From: Orbilia blumenaviensis
Lineage: Eukaryota > Ascomycota > Orbiliomycetes > Orbiliales > Orbiliaceae
Length of the DNA: 64,000 nt
Assembly: GCA_036872755.1 (NCBI GenBank)
Contig: JAVHNS010000002.1
Location: 2,976,001 to 3,040,000 of the forward strand
Direction: 5' to 3'
The notes below the pieces were generated by a model that was not told where the DNA came from, ran no database searches, and was given only the letters and a program-made list of their open reading frames with translations. How positions within the stretch are numbered: the stretch's first letter is position 1; every line of letters begins with the position of its first letter. Below are positions 1 to 10,455 of this stretch, one piece after another. The position numbers and the translations under genes were made by a program.

Positions 1-870
1 ACAATCAACACCATGTTCCATCTCATGTGTGTCCAGGAAGGCAATGGGGCACTCTACTTGCAGATCGTCCAACGGGTGTTAAGAGATATGGGTCAGGAAG
101 ATGGCCCCACTCGCGGTGTATTCGACTATAGCATATTTAAAGAGCTATTGATGGGTGAGAGGCTTTCTAAAATGCAGAAGGGACCTCTGGAGCAGCGATT
201 AAGTATATTGGAGTCGTTTATTGGCCCCAAGGACAGCCCAAACCTGTTCCATGCCAATCCCGGAACACTTACAATTGTCGACCTGACCTGTCCGTTCGTC
301 GACGCTGAAACTGCCTGTGTATTGTTCGATATCTGCAACGAATTATTTGTCTCAGCACCTCTTGTGTCAGGCAAAGTCATCGCCTTGGACGAGGCCCACA
401 GATACATGTCGGAAACAGCATCGCCTTTGGTCCTACAGTTCGCGAAGTCGATCATCGGAAATATCCGGCTACAACGTCATTTGGGAGTTCGAACCATCAT
501 AAGCACACAAGATCCGATGATTCACCCGGAGCTTGTGGAATTGGCCTCGTTTGTGGTTCTGCATCGGTTCACTAGCCCAAGATGGTTTGAATCTCTGAGA
601 AAACACATCGGGTTCCAGATCCAGGCCCAAGCTAAAGAGTCCACCCGAGACGAGGCTTGGGATGACGAAATGCAAAAGGACGAGAAGGACATATTCAAAA
701 ATATTACGAATCTTGATACTGGAGAGGCATATATCTACTGCCCGCTTCTAGCTATCACGGAAAAGAGTTGGAGTGGTCTTACCCTGAAGAAGTTTGGAAA
801 TGGGGTTTTTAAAGTTATGATTAGAGAGAAGGTAACCATGGATGGTGGAGCCTCTAAAAACATTCACTAA
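1..870 (+). CDS. HerA/FtsK-like P-loop ATPase, 3' part (5' truncated by window edge)
   Basis: The reading frame is open from base 1 to the TAA at 868-870, giving 289 visible residues. The Met codon at 13 is probably internal, because the Walker A part of the fold is missing and must lie upstream of the window. A hydrophobic strand ending in Asp-Glu (VIALDEAHR; Asp-Glu codons 388-393) is a clear Walker B, and the following strand with STQDP looks like the sensor region. This pattern fits the HerA/VirB4/FtsK-like ATPases that occur in ascomycetes as large proteins of unknown function. The tail after the sensor is mixed helical with no further motif I recognise. The family call is inferred from motif order. 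The substrate (DNA or protein translocation) cannot be told. No intron is needed in the visible part. Confidence 0.6.
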   Translation, partial: TINTMFHLMCVQEGNGALYLQIVQRVLRDMGQEDGPTRGVFDYSIFKELLMGERLSKMQKGPLEQRLSILESFIGPKDSPNLFHANPGTLTIVDLTCPFVDAETACVLFDICNELFVSAPLVSGKVIALDEAHRYMSETASPLVLQFAKSIIGNIRLQRHLGVRTIISTQDPMIHPELVELASFVVLHRFTSPRWFESLRKHIGFQIQAQAKESTRDEAWDDEMQKDEKDIFKNITNLDTGEAYIYCPLLAITEKSWSGLTLKKFGNGVFKVMIREKVTMDGGASKNIH

Positions 871-1544
871 AAAAGTTCAAGGAGTATATTTATACCTAAC
901 TCCTATATTTTATGCGGGATTCCGCAATTCAGTTCTTTGATGTTTTGGAGACGGTCGACAGGATCGTTCATCTTGTATATAAAATACATACGTCTGAATA
1001 TTTTGGTGGATCCTCTCACCTTGCTCCCGAAGCGTCGTTTGCTACAAGACTAGGTCCACGGTGTTGTATACTCAACACATTCTGCCTGTTGGATTTTGTA
1101 GGCGTTGATATGGCCTCGGCTAGCATCCTCCCCGCAATTTAATCCTCGTCCGATGCAATGCGCCGGCGTGATTGAGCCCAGTATTCGATTGGAAGTTACA
1201 TCTGGCATCTGAATGAGCCCCTTCTAGTTACTGTGCACTTGAAAAAGAAGCATTTCAAGACGTGTGTTTGTAATCCACAAGCACACTTTTTAATAACGGT
1301 ATATAAGAGCGGAAAATTAGAGATGCATTTCCTTCGCAATCTGACCCGCGGCCCAGCTCGCAATCACAGGAGCCTGATTCGGCTTAATCTGCCGAACACA
1401 CTACAACCAGCTCCCCTGCCAGCCAGACTTTCGATATCTCCAAGTTCATCTTTCGTGACTTTATCCTCCAATCCACATATTTCCTCTTCGCAAGTACCAA
1501 AATTTCCCTTACAATCCCGGATTGCGTCTAGCCAAGCTCGAAAC
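871..1544. other. Intergenic spacer and thioesterase promoter
   Basis: No coding region is supported between the ATPase stop and the thioesterase start. The right part holds a TATA box, listed separately. The in-frame codons upstream of 1545 contain one ATG at 1323, but it lies only 16 bases past the TATA box and is probably not transcribed. Confidence 0.5.
1300..1307 (+). promoter_or_regulatory. TATA box of the thioesterase gene
   Basis: TATATAAG sits 238 bases before the ATG at 1545. Fungal transcription usually starts some 30-120 bases downstream of a TATA box. That would put the cap site after the upstream in-frame ATG at 1323, which favours 1545 as the start codon. Confidence 0.45.
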
Positions 1545-2134
1545 ATGTCGAACAGACCAAAGGATCCTCGGGAGGACATGAGCGAAGAGGAACTTCTGGC
1601 GCTGGTTAGAGACTCTCCGTTTCGCAAATTCGGAAAGTTGGCGCAGAGGGACGGAGACGAGATACCTTCGGTAAGTTAACATTCACTTTTTATCATATCC
1701 AAAAAGTACGGTGTTCTAATCAGGTATATTTTCGGCGACAGTGGGGCAAACAAATTTACACATCCCTTGAGCCCGTCCATGCGACGCTGAAGCCAAATCC
1801 AGCAATCACCTTCAAGTTCGATGTTACAGACGACTACACAAACCTTGCTGGTAATTTGCACGGCGGCGCCGGTGCCACAATTTTTGATATTGCGACAACA
1901 ATGGTGCTGACGCTTGTTCAAAAGGAAGGATTTTGGGAACGGTGGGGCGTTAGTAGGACACTCAATTGCGCTTATTTGAAGGGCGCGCCTGGAGGTACTA
2001 CCGTCAATGTTCACTGTGAGATTGTGAGCTTGGGAAAGAGGCTGGTTCATATGAGAGGAGTTATGACGGATGATGCTGGGACAATTCTGGTGACTTGCGA
2101 GCATGGGAAGGTTAGCGTGGATTCGAAGATTTAG
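1545..2134 (+). CDS. Hot-dog fold (4HBT/PaaI-like) acyl-CoA thioesterase, ACOT13/THEM2-like
   Basis: Two exons, 1545-1670 and 1742-2134, are joined in phase 0 across a 71-nt intron (donor GTAAGT, branch TCTAAT, acceptor GACAG) and encode 172 residues. The second exon carries the hot-dog signature NLHGGAGATIFD. Asn76 and Asp91 are 15 residues apart, the same spacing as the catalytic Asn50/Asp65 pair of human THEM2 (established knowledge). The family hydrolyses medium- and long-chain acyl-CoA, often at mitochondria. The protein starts MSNRPKDPRED. If translation began instead at 1323, it would gain 74 residues rich in Arg and Ser that resemble a mitochondrial presequence, so an alternative targeted isoform is possible. 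Fold is very likely; substrate is unknown. Confidence 0.82.
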
Positions 2135-2540
2135 GAATCTCCGTGATGATGCGAACACTATAGATATACAGCTTGTATAGGCGCTAGGTGGTAACAGGCA
2201 ATCTCTCACAAAATATATCTAGAGAATAGATTTTTCTACCCGTCGTATTTCGTATGGCCATTCCAATCAAGGAATCGAAGAAACGTTCAAATGTTATAAA
2301 ACCGCGTGTGCGCTGACGAGTAACGTAACGGTCCGAATCCAGACGACCTTCGCCAAGAATACTATTGTTCCGCAACACAACCTCGTCAAGCTTACCACAC
2401 TCTCCAATGCAACAAATTAAAAAGGGCCAACATTCCGCCTGACCTTCATTAATACCTCGCATCCATCTTTGATCCGTCTCATCCGGGTGCGCTTCGCTGC
2501 TTCACCACTTCATCTTCCTCCATCCGGCAAATCTATAGCT
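2135..2540. other. Short spacer between thioesterase and DUF92 gene
   Basis: This is a 406-base spacer between two same-strand genes. It holds the thioesterase 3' UTR and the promoter of the next gene. No convincing small gene was seen. Confidence 0.4.
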
Positions 2541-3853
2541 ATGCACTGGACTCTTTCCACCGCGATAACGGCCTTGGCGGCCTACCGTGCCCATACCCGC
2601 AAGTCTCTGACAACGGGTGGAATCCTTGCTGCTGTCGTTACCGCTGTGGTCCACGCTATTCATCCGTTCTCAACGTTGAATATTTGCCTTCTATTCGGAT
2701 TTTACTTTGCTGGAAACTGTGAGTGTCTTAGATTCATTATATAGAATTTTCGCGACAAAGTACAGGGATCTCGTAAAACTATGGGGATTTATGCATGTTT
2801 CTGCAAATGAGTACCTTCACATGCTGCTAAAACACTCGTATGGCCACGTGCATGTTTTCTGCCATACAAAGCCACGTTACCACAGAGATTTACATTTATA
2901 GATACTAGTATATGGTATTCACTAACCAATCAACGGCATATAGCGGCTACCAAATACAAGCATACTATCAAGCAGTCTCTCACAATTTCCGCGACTGGGT
3001 CTCACACTGTCACAACGAGAACCCATGTCCAAGTGTTCTCGAACTCCATATGTGCCAGTGTATTAATCCTCATCCATTACTACCTTATTCAGGATGACTT
3101 AAAGTCCGGAAAAGAGATTACATTTTCTCTCCTTCCGGGTGGACAAAACGGATGGAGAGACGCTTTGATGATTGGAGTTATGACGTAAGTATAACCTGCA
3201 TGCATACAATATAAAAATCCTGAGATGTGCTAAAGATCTCCTTGTTGCCTTTTAACAGACAATACGCCGCTGTTCTCTCGGACACTCTTTCATCTGAGCT
3301 CGGAATTCTGTCCCGCTCCCCGCCGAGACTAATTTACAACCCACTGAAGGTTGTCCCACCAGGCACCAACGGTGGTGTAACCTTCGCCGGGTTTGCAGCT
3401 GGAACCGCGGGAAGTGTCATAATCGCCATTATATCCGTGCTTTCCGTGCCATTCAGTACAGAAAACTCGGCTATACAGTTTAAGATTGCTCTAGGAAGCG
3501 TAGTTGTCGCAGCAGGTGTTATTGGTACTGTTATCGACTCTTTACTCGGTGCAACGCTACAAGCCAGTGTAATTGACGTCAAAGCCGGTAAGGTGGTGGA
3601 GAGTGAGGGCGGAGAGAAAGTTTTAGTGACAAGCGCAAGATATCCGTCGCTCGAAGGTCAGGTCAGGAAAAGGGCTGGGGTAGCAAGTAAAGGACGGGAT
3701 GCAACGGCTAAAACGAGAGCCGTTGAAGGCGGAGATGGCAGCAGAAAGATATTTAATGGATTTGATTTGTTGAGTAATAATGGTGTTAATGTGGCTATGG
3801 CGGCGATTGCGGCGGTGGGTGGTGTACTTTGGGGGTGTTGGATCGTGCAGTGA
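2541..3853 (+). CDS. DUF92/TMEM19-family integral membrane protein
   Basis: Three exons, 2541-2718, 2944-3184 and 3259-3853, give 337 residues. Introns begin GTGAGT and GTAAGT and end ATAG and ACAG, and all phases close. Features typical of the TMEM19/DUF92 family are an N-terminal hydrophobic block, a GNSATKYKHT segment where the family has its G-N-x-A-x-K motif, a central SDTLSSELGILS block (family pattern D-T-x-x-S-E-L-G) and a PGTNGGVT loop followed by several membrane spans. Plant VTE6, in the same family, is a phytyl-phosphate kinase. The substrate in fungi is not established, and I only infer a possible polyprenyl-phosphate kinase activity. A polar stretch near residues 240-300 interrupts the last spans. 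The C-terminal span ends a few residues before the stop. Confidence 0.8.
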
Positions 3854-5741
3854 TTACGGGTGCATGGATGGCAGTGATATAGAATATAATATGCAATATG
3901 GTTATGGTTAGTCTCTTTTTCAGAACGCTAACAGGTATTATTACAACAATCCTGTTCTCTAGGAAACACGACCACAATTATAATTAGTTCCGATAGACTT
4001 TCTAGTGTAAGTTTAATTTTCTGACTAGTACTATAATGTGTCTATCCAGTTTTCCAAATGCTAGATCGTCCTGCAAGCTTGGCGGGTAAAACCAATTCTA
4101 GGCGTAAGACCAGATAATTGTATTGTTGCGGAGTCGGTGCGATATTCTCTAGACCGAGGATATCTATTTAACTCCGACATACATAATCTTCGTATACGGT
4201 ACTACGTAGTCCCCTAGGCTAGGACATGGTTAAGGGCTCTAAAAACGAAAGGAACAGAAGAGATTATATCTATGGATAGTATGCAGCGTGGAAACCAAAA
4301 TTTAAGAAGGGTGTGGAGATATGCACGCATGCGTTCAAAGGGCCACTTTTGTAAGTTACGCCGTCTGGTCTATAGAAGCCAAAAGAAGATATAAATATGC
4401 TAAAGGCAACCATGTTAGCTTACACTCTCTCACACCCAATGCATACATGATTCTAATATCGACATCAGCATCCCGCCTGCAACACGATTCTGAAGACCCA
4501 ACTGTTGCATTTTTACCAGTATCCAAACAGGAAAATGCCAAGCAAGACATCATCAAATTGGATGTCGAGGTGGATGCGCGTATTCGATCATTCACCGCGA
4601 TATATCTTTCTCTCAGACAATAGAACAGAAGAGAGGGGATTAAAGAGAAAGACCTTGAGGGCAAATCTACGATATCTTCATAAAATAAACCCGACTGCAT
4701 AAGCCCAGCCTTAAGAATATTGCAATTGAAGCCAGCATGGTTCGGCAAACGCGGGGCATTGAATGTTAGAAGCGGTAACCTCAATGACGAATATCGCCAA
4801 TCGATATCCAGCAGTAGTAGTTGGGCACAGTGGTGTAGCAGAGCTGTTGTTATGCTACTTTCCACAACATCCATATCGAGAACGATATCGTACGAACTAT
4901 GATACTAATCCCTGACTTGAGGTCGGCTATGAGCATAAGCGTATAACAGACTAATTACCAATGCGTCTTTGCTTCAGGACGCATATAGAGAAATGCGCCC
5001 AGCAAGAAAGACTCGATAATATTTTACGAGTCAGGAGGCTAGGCTGAGGCGCAGAGTACCGGAGACGTCCTTCAAACGGTCGCCCGGAATAAATGCGTGT
5101 TGGCGCTAACAACTAGCATCCCCAATTCGGTCCTCGGTATCAAATATGATATCAGTTGTCATGCATCATGTCGTACGATCGGGATGTAGCCAGCCCCACC
5201 ATTGGCGTCCGCCGTTATAATTGTATATCCAACCTCTTTCAAAAAACAAACTGGAACCATGTCTCGACATTAAACCGAGAACTAACTAGGACTCATCAGC
5301 TAAATCTTTTTTTATTTTTTCTAACTTCAATTGCCATTCGCTTTGGGATTCTGGCAAGCCGGACTCGTCGGGGCTTTATATTCGGGAAGGTTCTTCTGTG
5401 GCGGGGTGTTTGCTGGATAAGCAGCCGACGGGACCCATGCGAGCTCGGACGATAGAAAATTAATTCAGTCGATGCCGCATCTGCATGCCTGCATTTCCGC
5501 AGCGCGACTCGTCTGAATATCTCATTCCTTCGACTTCTCCTACACATACCATACAGTCTCGTCCGTCCAGATAGACCGGTGGGGTTGAATTCGTCTGTGG
5601 TCTTCAGGAAACCGGTGGTGTGTATACCTATATAATCATCTCATACGTCACGCCAGTTAGCTCACCAGACCTTGCAGTCGACTTACCTAACCTCAACGCT
5701 TACTCATCCATCATTATCATCCATCCGACCGCATCATCACC
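3854..5741. other. Intergenic region upstream of Lon
   Basis: About 1.9 kb without a supportable gene. Stop-free stretches near 4321-4623 (+) and 4356-4874 (-) overlap each other, show no domain and no codon signature, and are probably chance. The right half contains a perfect heat-shock element, listed separately, and the Lon leader. Confidence 0.4.
5381..5393. promoter_or_regulatory. Heat-shock element upstream of Lon protease
   Basis: Three perfect, contiguous, alternating 5-bp units are seen: TTC at 5381, GAA at 5386 and TTC at 5391, each separated by GG. This is the canonical Hsf1 binding pattern. It lies about 350 bases before the Lon ATG. Yeast PIM1 is heat-inducible (established knowledge), so a functional Hsf1 site is a natural reading. 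Binding itself is inferred. Confidence 0.6.
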
Positions 5742-8700
5742 ATGCTCTACGGGAGAGCCGCCGGACGGGCGTTACGGCAGCCATCGGCTAGCTCTAGCTC
5801 CTTGTCATCATTACCATCATCGCTGGGCACGCGACTCTCCTACTCCCGATCTCGGCTTTACTCGACCAGCCGACGACCACTCGTCTCAAACTTATCGCGA
5901 CGGGATGACTCTGTGCAGACGCTGTCCAATGAACCGGCATCAGTACAGCCATGGTCTATATACTCTCCTCCTTTCCGATTACACTCCCGAACTTTCACTT
6001 CCACACCGATACGCTTAAAAGAGAAGGCTCCTGAACCACCCGAAGAAGTGGCGAAGGAAGAAGAGGTACCGAAGGAGGAAACCGAAGAACGACAGGCTGC
6101 GAAGAAGTCTAGTTCAGGTTCCAAGGACAATTCATCGAGTAATCCGAAGGGAGCGGCTGGCAGCAGTGGTGCATCTCCTCCAGATGGATCCCAACCACCA
6201 CCCACCACCCCACCAAATGCCAATGCCCCACCAGCCAAGAAGCCGAATCTTCTTTCCAAGCCCCAGGTTCCCGAGATATATCCCCAGGTGATGGCTATAC
6301 CTATCGCCAAGCGACCTCTATTCCCGGGTTTCTACAAAGCCGTTACGATACGCGATCCTGCCGTCACTTCTGCAATTCAGGAAATGTTAAAGCGTGGACA
6401 ACCTTACGTCGGAGTGTTCCTTTTTAGAGACGAGAACATGGATGCGGATACCATCTCATCCGTGGACGAGGTCCATGATGTTGGAGTATTCGCACAGATT
6501 ACAAGCGTATTCCCCGTTACCGGCGAGGAACATAGTCTTACAGCTGTATTATACCCACACCGTAGGATAAAACTCCAGAGATTGGTTCCACCAAAGGATA
6601 AACCTCAGCCATCAGGAGCCATGGTCACAGAAATCGAGTCAAAAACCACATCAACCAGTGGCCTCGAGGAGGATCCAGCAACTTCTCAAGTAATCACCCC
6701 ACCGATTGACTCGGACTCAACAGAGCCAAAGGGTGATGTTGTTGCCTCATTCGAAGAAACTATCGCGGAAATTGAGCAGCCAAAATCATCATCATCCACT
6801 TCAACGACATTCGCTACCGCCTTCCTCCAAAAATACAATGTTTCACTCGTCGACGTTGAGAACCTCACCGAACTACCTCACGACAAGAAGAGCCCGGTAA
6901 TCAAAGCTGTCACATCCGAGATTGTTAGTGTCTTCAAGGATATTGCCAACATGAACCCGCTATTCCGTGATCAAATTTCTACTTTCCAGATGTCCCATTC
7001 GGCTGGTAATGTCATTGAGGAGCCCGCCAAGCTAGCTGATTTCGCAGCAGCGGTAGCATCAGCAGAGGTTAAGGAGCTCCAAGAAGTTCTTGAAACCCTA
7101 GACGTGGAAGATCGACTACATAAAGCGCTTGTGGTCCTCAAAAAGGAACTTATGAATGCTGAGCTGCAAAGCAAGATCGCTAAGGATGTGGAGCAGAAGA
7201 TCCAGAAACGACAAAGGGAGTACTGGCTCATGGAACAAATGAAAGGAATTCGCCGTGAACTGGGCATTGAAAGCGATGGAAAGGACAAGCTTATCGAGAA
7301 ATTCAAGGAGAAGGCCTCGAAACTCGCTATGCCAGAGGCAGTGAAGAAAGTTTTCGATGAAGAGCTTAACAAACTTACTCATCTTGAGGCTGTTGCATCC
7401 GAATTTAATGTCACAAGGAATTATCTTGATTGGCTAACCCAAATTCCATGGGGTCAACGAAGCGCGGAGAATTACTCGATCAAGAATGCGATGAAGGTCC
7501 TAGACGAAGATCATCACGGACTGAAGGATGTGAAGGACCGAATCCTAGAGTTCATCGCAGTGGGCAAGCTAAGAGGTGGAGTCGAAGGAAAGATTTTGTG
7601 TTTCGTAGGGCCACCAGGTGTCGGGAAGACTTCTATCGGAAAATCCATCGCACGGGCGGTGCAGAGAGAATTCTATCGATTTAGTGTTGGTGGACTTACT
7701 GATGTCGCAGAAATCAAGGGGCACAGGAGGACATACGTCGGTGCTTTACCTGGACGAATCATTCAAGCATTGAAAAAATGCCAGACAGAAAACCCACTGA
7801 TCTTGATTGATGAGGTTGACAAGATTGGACGGGGGCACCAGGGTGACCCGGCATCCGCACTATTGGAATTGCTTGATCCAGAACAGAACAACGCTTTCCT
7901 AGATCATTATATGGATGTCCCTGTTGATCTGAGCAAGGTGTTGTTCGTCTGCACAGCAAACATGTCTGATACGATTCCTAGACCATTGTTGGATCGTATG
8001 GAAATGATTGAATTGAGCGGATACGTCGCAGACGAAAAGATGGCAATCGCGGAGAGGTATCTGGCGCCACAGGCGAAAACTTTGAGCGGGTTGGAGAAAG
8101 TCGATGTAGACTTGACGAAAGAGGCCATCGAGGAGCTTATCAAGAGTTATTGCCGAGAGAGTGGTGTCAGAAATCTCAAGAAACATGTGAGTATGCGGTC
8201 AAATTTACGATACTTAGATATCTCGCTAACGCATTCCAACAGATCGAAAAAGTATACCGAAAGGCAGCCCTAAAAATTGTCCAGGATATCGGCGAAGAGG
8301 AATTGCCAGAAGAAAAAGCCTTGACTGAGGAGGGCAAACAGGCTCAAGAGGAAACTACTGAAAAGGCGGAAGAAATTGCCGACCCCCAATCGGACGAAAA
8401 GCCTGCCGCAACAGAAGTCCCACGGGTAGCGCTCGAAGTTCCTGATAGTGTCCATGTTGCTATCAACAAGGCAAACCTAAAGGACTACGTCGGCCCACCA
8501 GTATACACGAGCGACCGACTTTACGAAACGACACCACCTGGTGTCACAATGGGCCTTGCTTGGACGCAGCTAGGTGGCTCAGCATTGTATATTGAAAGTA
8601 TTCTTGAGTCCTCGCTCGACTCCGAATCCCGACCTGGCCTAGAAAGAACCGGCAACCTACAAAACGTCATGAAAGAGTCCACTGTGATTGCATACTCCTT

Positions 8701-9304
8701 CGCCAAATCGTTTATGGTCAAGAAATTCCCAGAAAATAGGTTCTTGGAGAAGGCAAGGATACACCTGCATTGCCCTGAGGGAGCAGTACCAAAAGACGGC
8801 CCCTCAGCAGGTATCACAATGGCAACCAGTTTGTTGAGCTTAGCACTCGATACAGCAGTCAGCCCGACTGTTGCTATGACAGGTGAATTGACGGTTACAG
8901 GAAAAGTGTTACGAATCGGAGGATTGAGGGAGAAGACCGTGGCTGCAAAGAGGAGTGGGGCATCAACAGTGATATTCCCTGCTGATAACATGTCGGATTG
9001 GATTGAGCTGCCAGAGGTACATACTACCCCCAAATAAACTGATGAGGTTAGCAGCTAACAAAAATGCCCGTCTAAATAGAATATCAAGGAAGGTATCGAG
9101 GGTCGGCCTGTCAGTTGGTATTCCGAGGTGTTTGATATTATCTTTCCCAACATCGACACCGCCAGGGCAAGCAATCTCTGGAAGGAGCAGCTAAAAAAGA
9201 AACCAAGAGGCGCTTCTGGAGAGGAGCCTGATTCCTTGGAGGTCGATATGGATGAAACCGAAGTCAACGAAAGCCGGATCATCGGTCGCTCTCGGTTTGT
9301 ATAA
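5742..9304 (+). CDS. pim1: Mitochondrial ATP-dependent Lon protease
   Basis: Three exons, 5742-8186, 8243-9016 and 9080-9304, make 1147 residues. Introns are GTGAGT...ACAG and GTACAT...ATAG. The N-terminus is rich in Arg and Ser and lacks acids, as in a matrix targeting sequence. A low-complexity Glu/Lys/Ser/Pro stretch follows, then the LON substrate-binding domain from about residue 170. The AAA+ module has Walker A GPPGVGKT (residues 623-630) and Walker B with Asp690-Glu691. The C-terminal protease domain carries the Ser-Lys dyad at Ser1003 (DGPSAG) and Lys1046 (REKT). The 43-residue spacing equals that of E. coli Lon Ser679/Lys722. Lon degrades oxidised and misfolded matrix proteins and helps maintain mtDNA. 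The acidic insert around residues 835-865 is typical of fungal forms. A heat-shock element lies upstream. Identity is near certain. Confidence 0.97.
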
Positions 9305-10455
9305 ACATATTTTCTGCATCATCTTTTATTTTTCACTTTAGAACCATACCTAGATGGCATATAGACCGGGGACGCATTTCCCTTGGGACTGACAGAGCAA
9401 GCATTTTGGTAATGCCTTGAAGATATACGCAGTGGGCAGTACTACTCTAGCTGTTTCTCGCCAGTTCCTATCCTTTTTTATACTTTTTGACTTATGTACA
9501 TCCCCAGAGGCGCTTCTTTTCCATATATGTCAGGCGTGATGGAGCATTGTATTTTTGGATATTATTATTTCGAGACCTTTATCTCTCCTCCGCTGGGCAT
9601 TTATCTCCCTTGGTTTCCTTCTTGTACATAAAGTATGACGAGAACGCAGGAGATTGTATATATTGCATCAATTCACTTCCATACTTAACTTTTAGTCCCA
9701 GCTGGGCCCAGCTGTGCGCACGTAGGATCCTAGAAGGCGATATTTATATAAGCTACTCCTAAGAATAGTTTCAGAGGCAGTTGAATAGGCCTCATCGACA
9801 ACCGGTAAGTGACTCTCAAATTTCAAGAAGGTTGGCCACCTACAACGACTAAAATGCAACAATTGTAGGCGCAACCATCAAATTTATATATCAACATTTC
9901 CCAAATACGAGATCTCTCCGATCAAATGATGAGCCTATATTTATATGGCTATTTTAATCCTTTATTTATAAATTGGATTAACGCATCAATAATGTTTACG
10001 CTTTCTCCTCTCGACCGAAATATCAATCTTCCAGTGCGTCATCCCACCAAGATTGATATCTTCTCTAGCTGTCCTTCTACCTCCCACATCACCCAACATT
10101 CCTTAGTCCGCTTTCTCCTACCCAGGCTGGCTTTGCAATTTCCCGCCTATCATCCCACCGACTCAGCCCCGGCGTATAATATAGTATCCGCCCGGGGTTG
10201 ATTGTCGTGAAAAAGTAACCGAAAAATCGAATGCTCTTACCCTCCTAATCGCCTAACTTCAAGGCCGTTTATATAGCTACGTTCTTTGGAATATCTGGTA
10301 TGTCCAGCTCTCTCATATCAATTACTTTGTTATAATAGATGATATCGATATCGCGATGGGGAACTACATCCATAGACTTCCCAGCGTTTAATTATAACGA
10401 CATCTTGTTTATTTATAGAACCCTCGTGCTAACATGACTACAGAAAATCTCGAAA
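9305..10455. other. Spacer between Lon and the Ser/Pro-rich gene
   Basis: This 1.15 kb stretch holds the Lon 3' UTR and the promoter and leader of the next gene, with several pyrimidine-rich tracts. No small gene or RNA gene is supported. Confidence 0.4.

Noticed and set aside
4356..4874. 172-codon stop-free frame on the minus strand
   Set aside because: It overlaps other chance frames on the plus strand, has no domain, and shows no splice context or codon bias.
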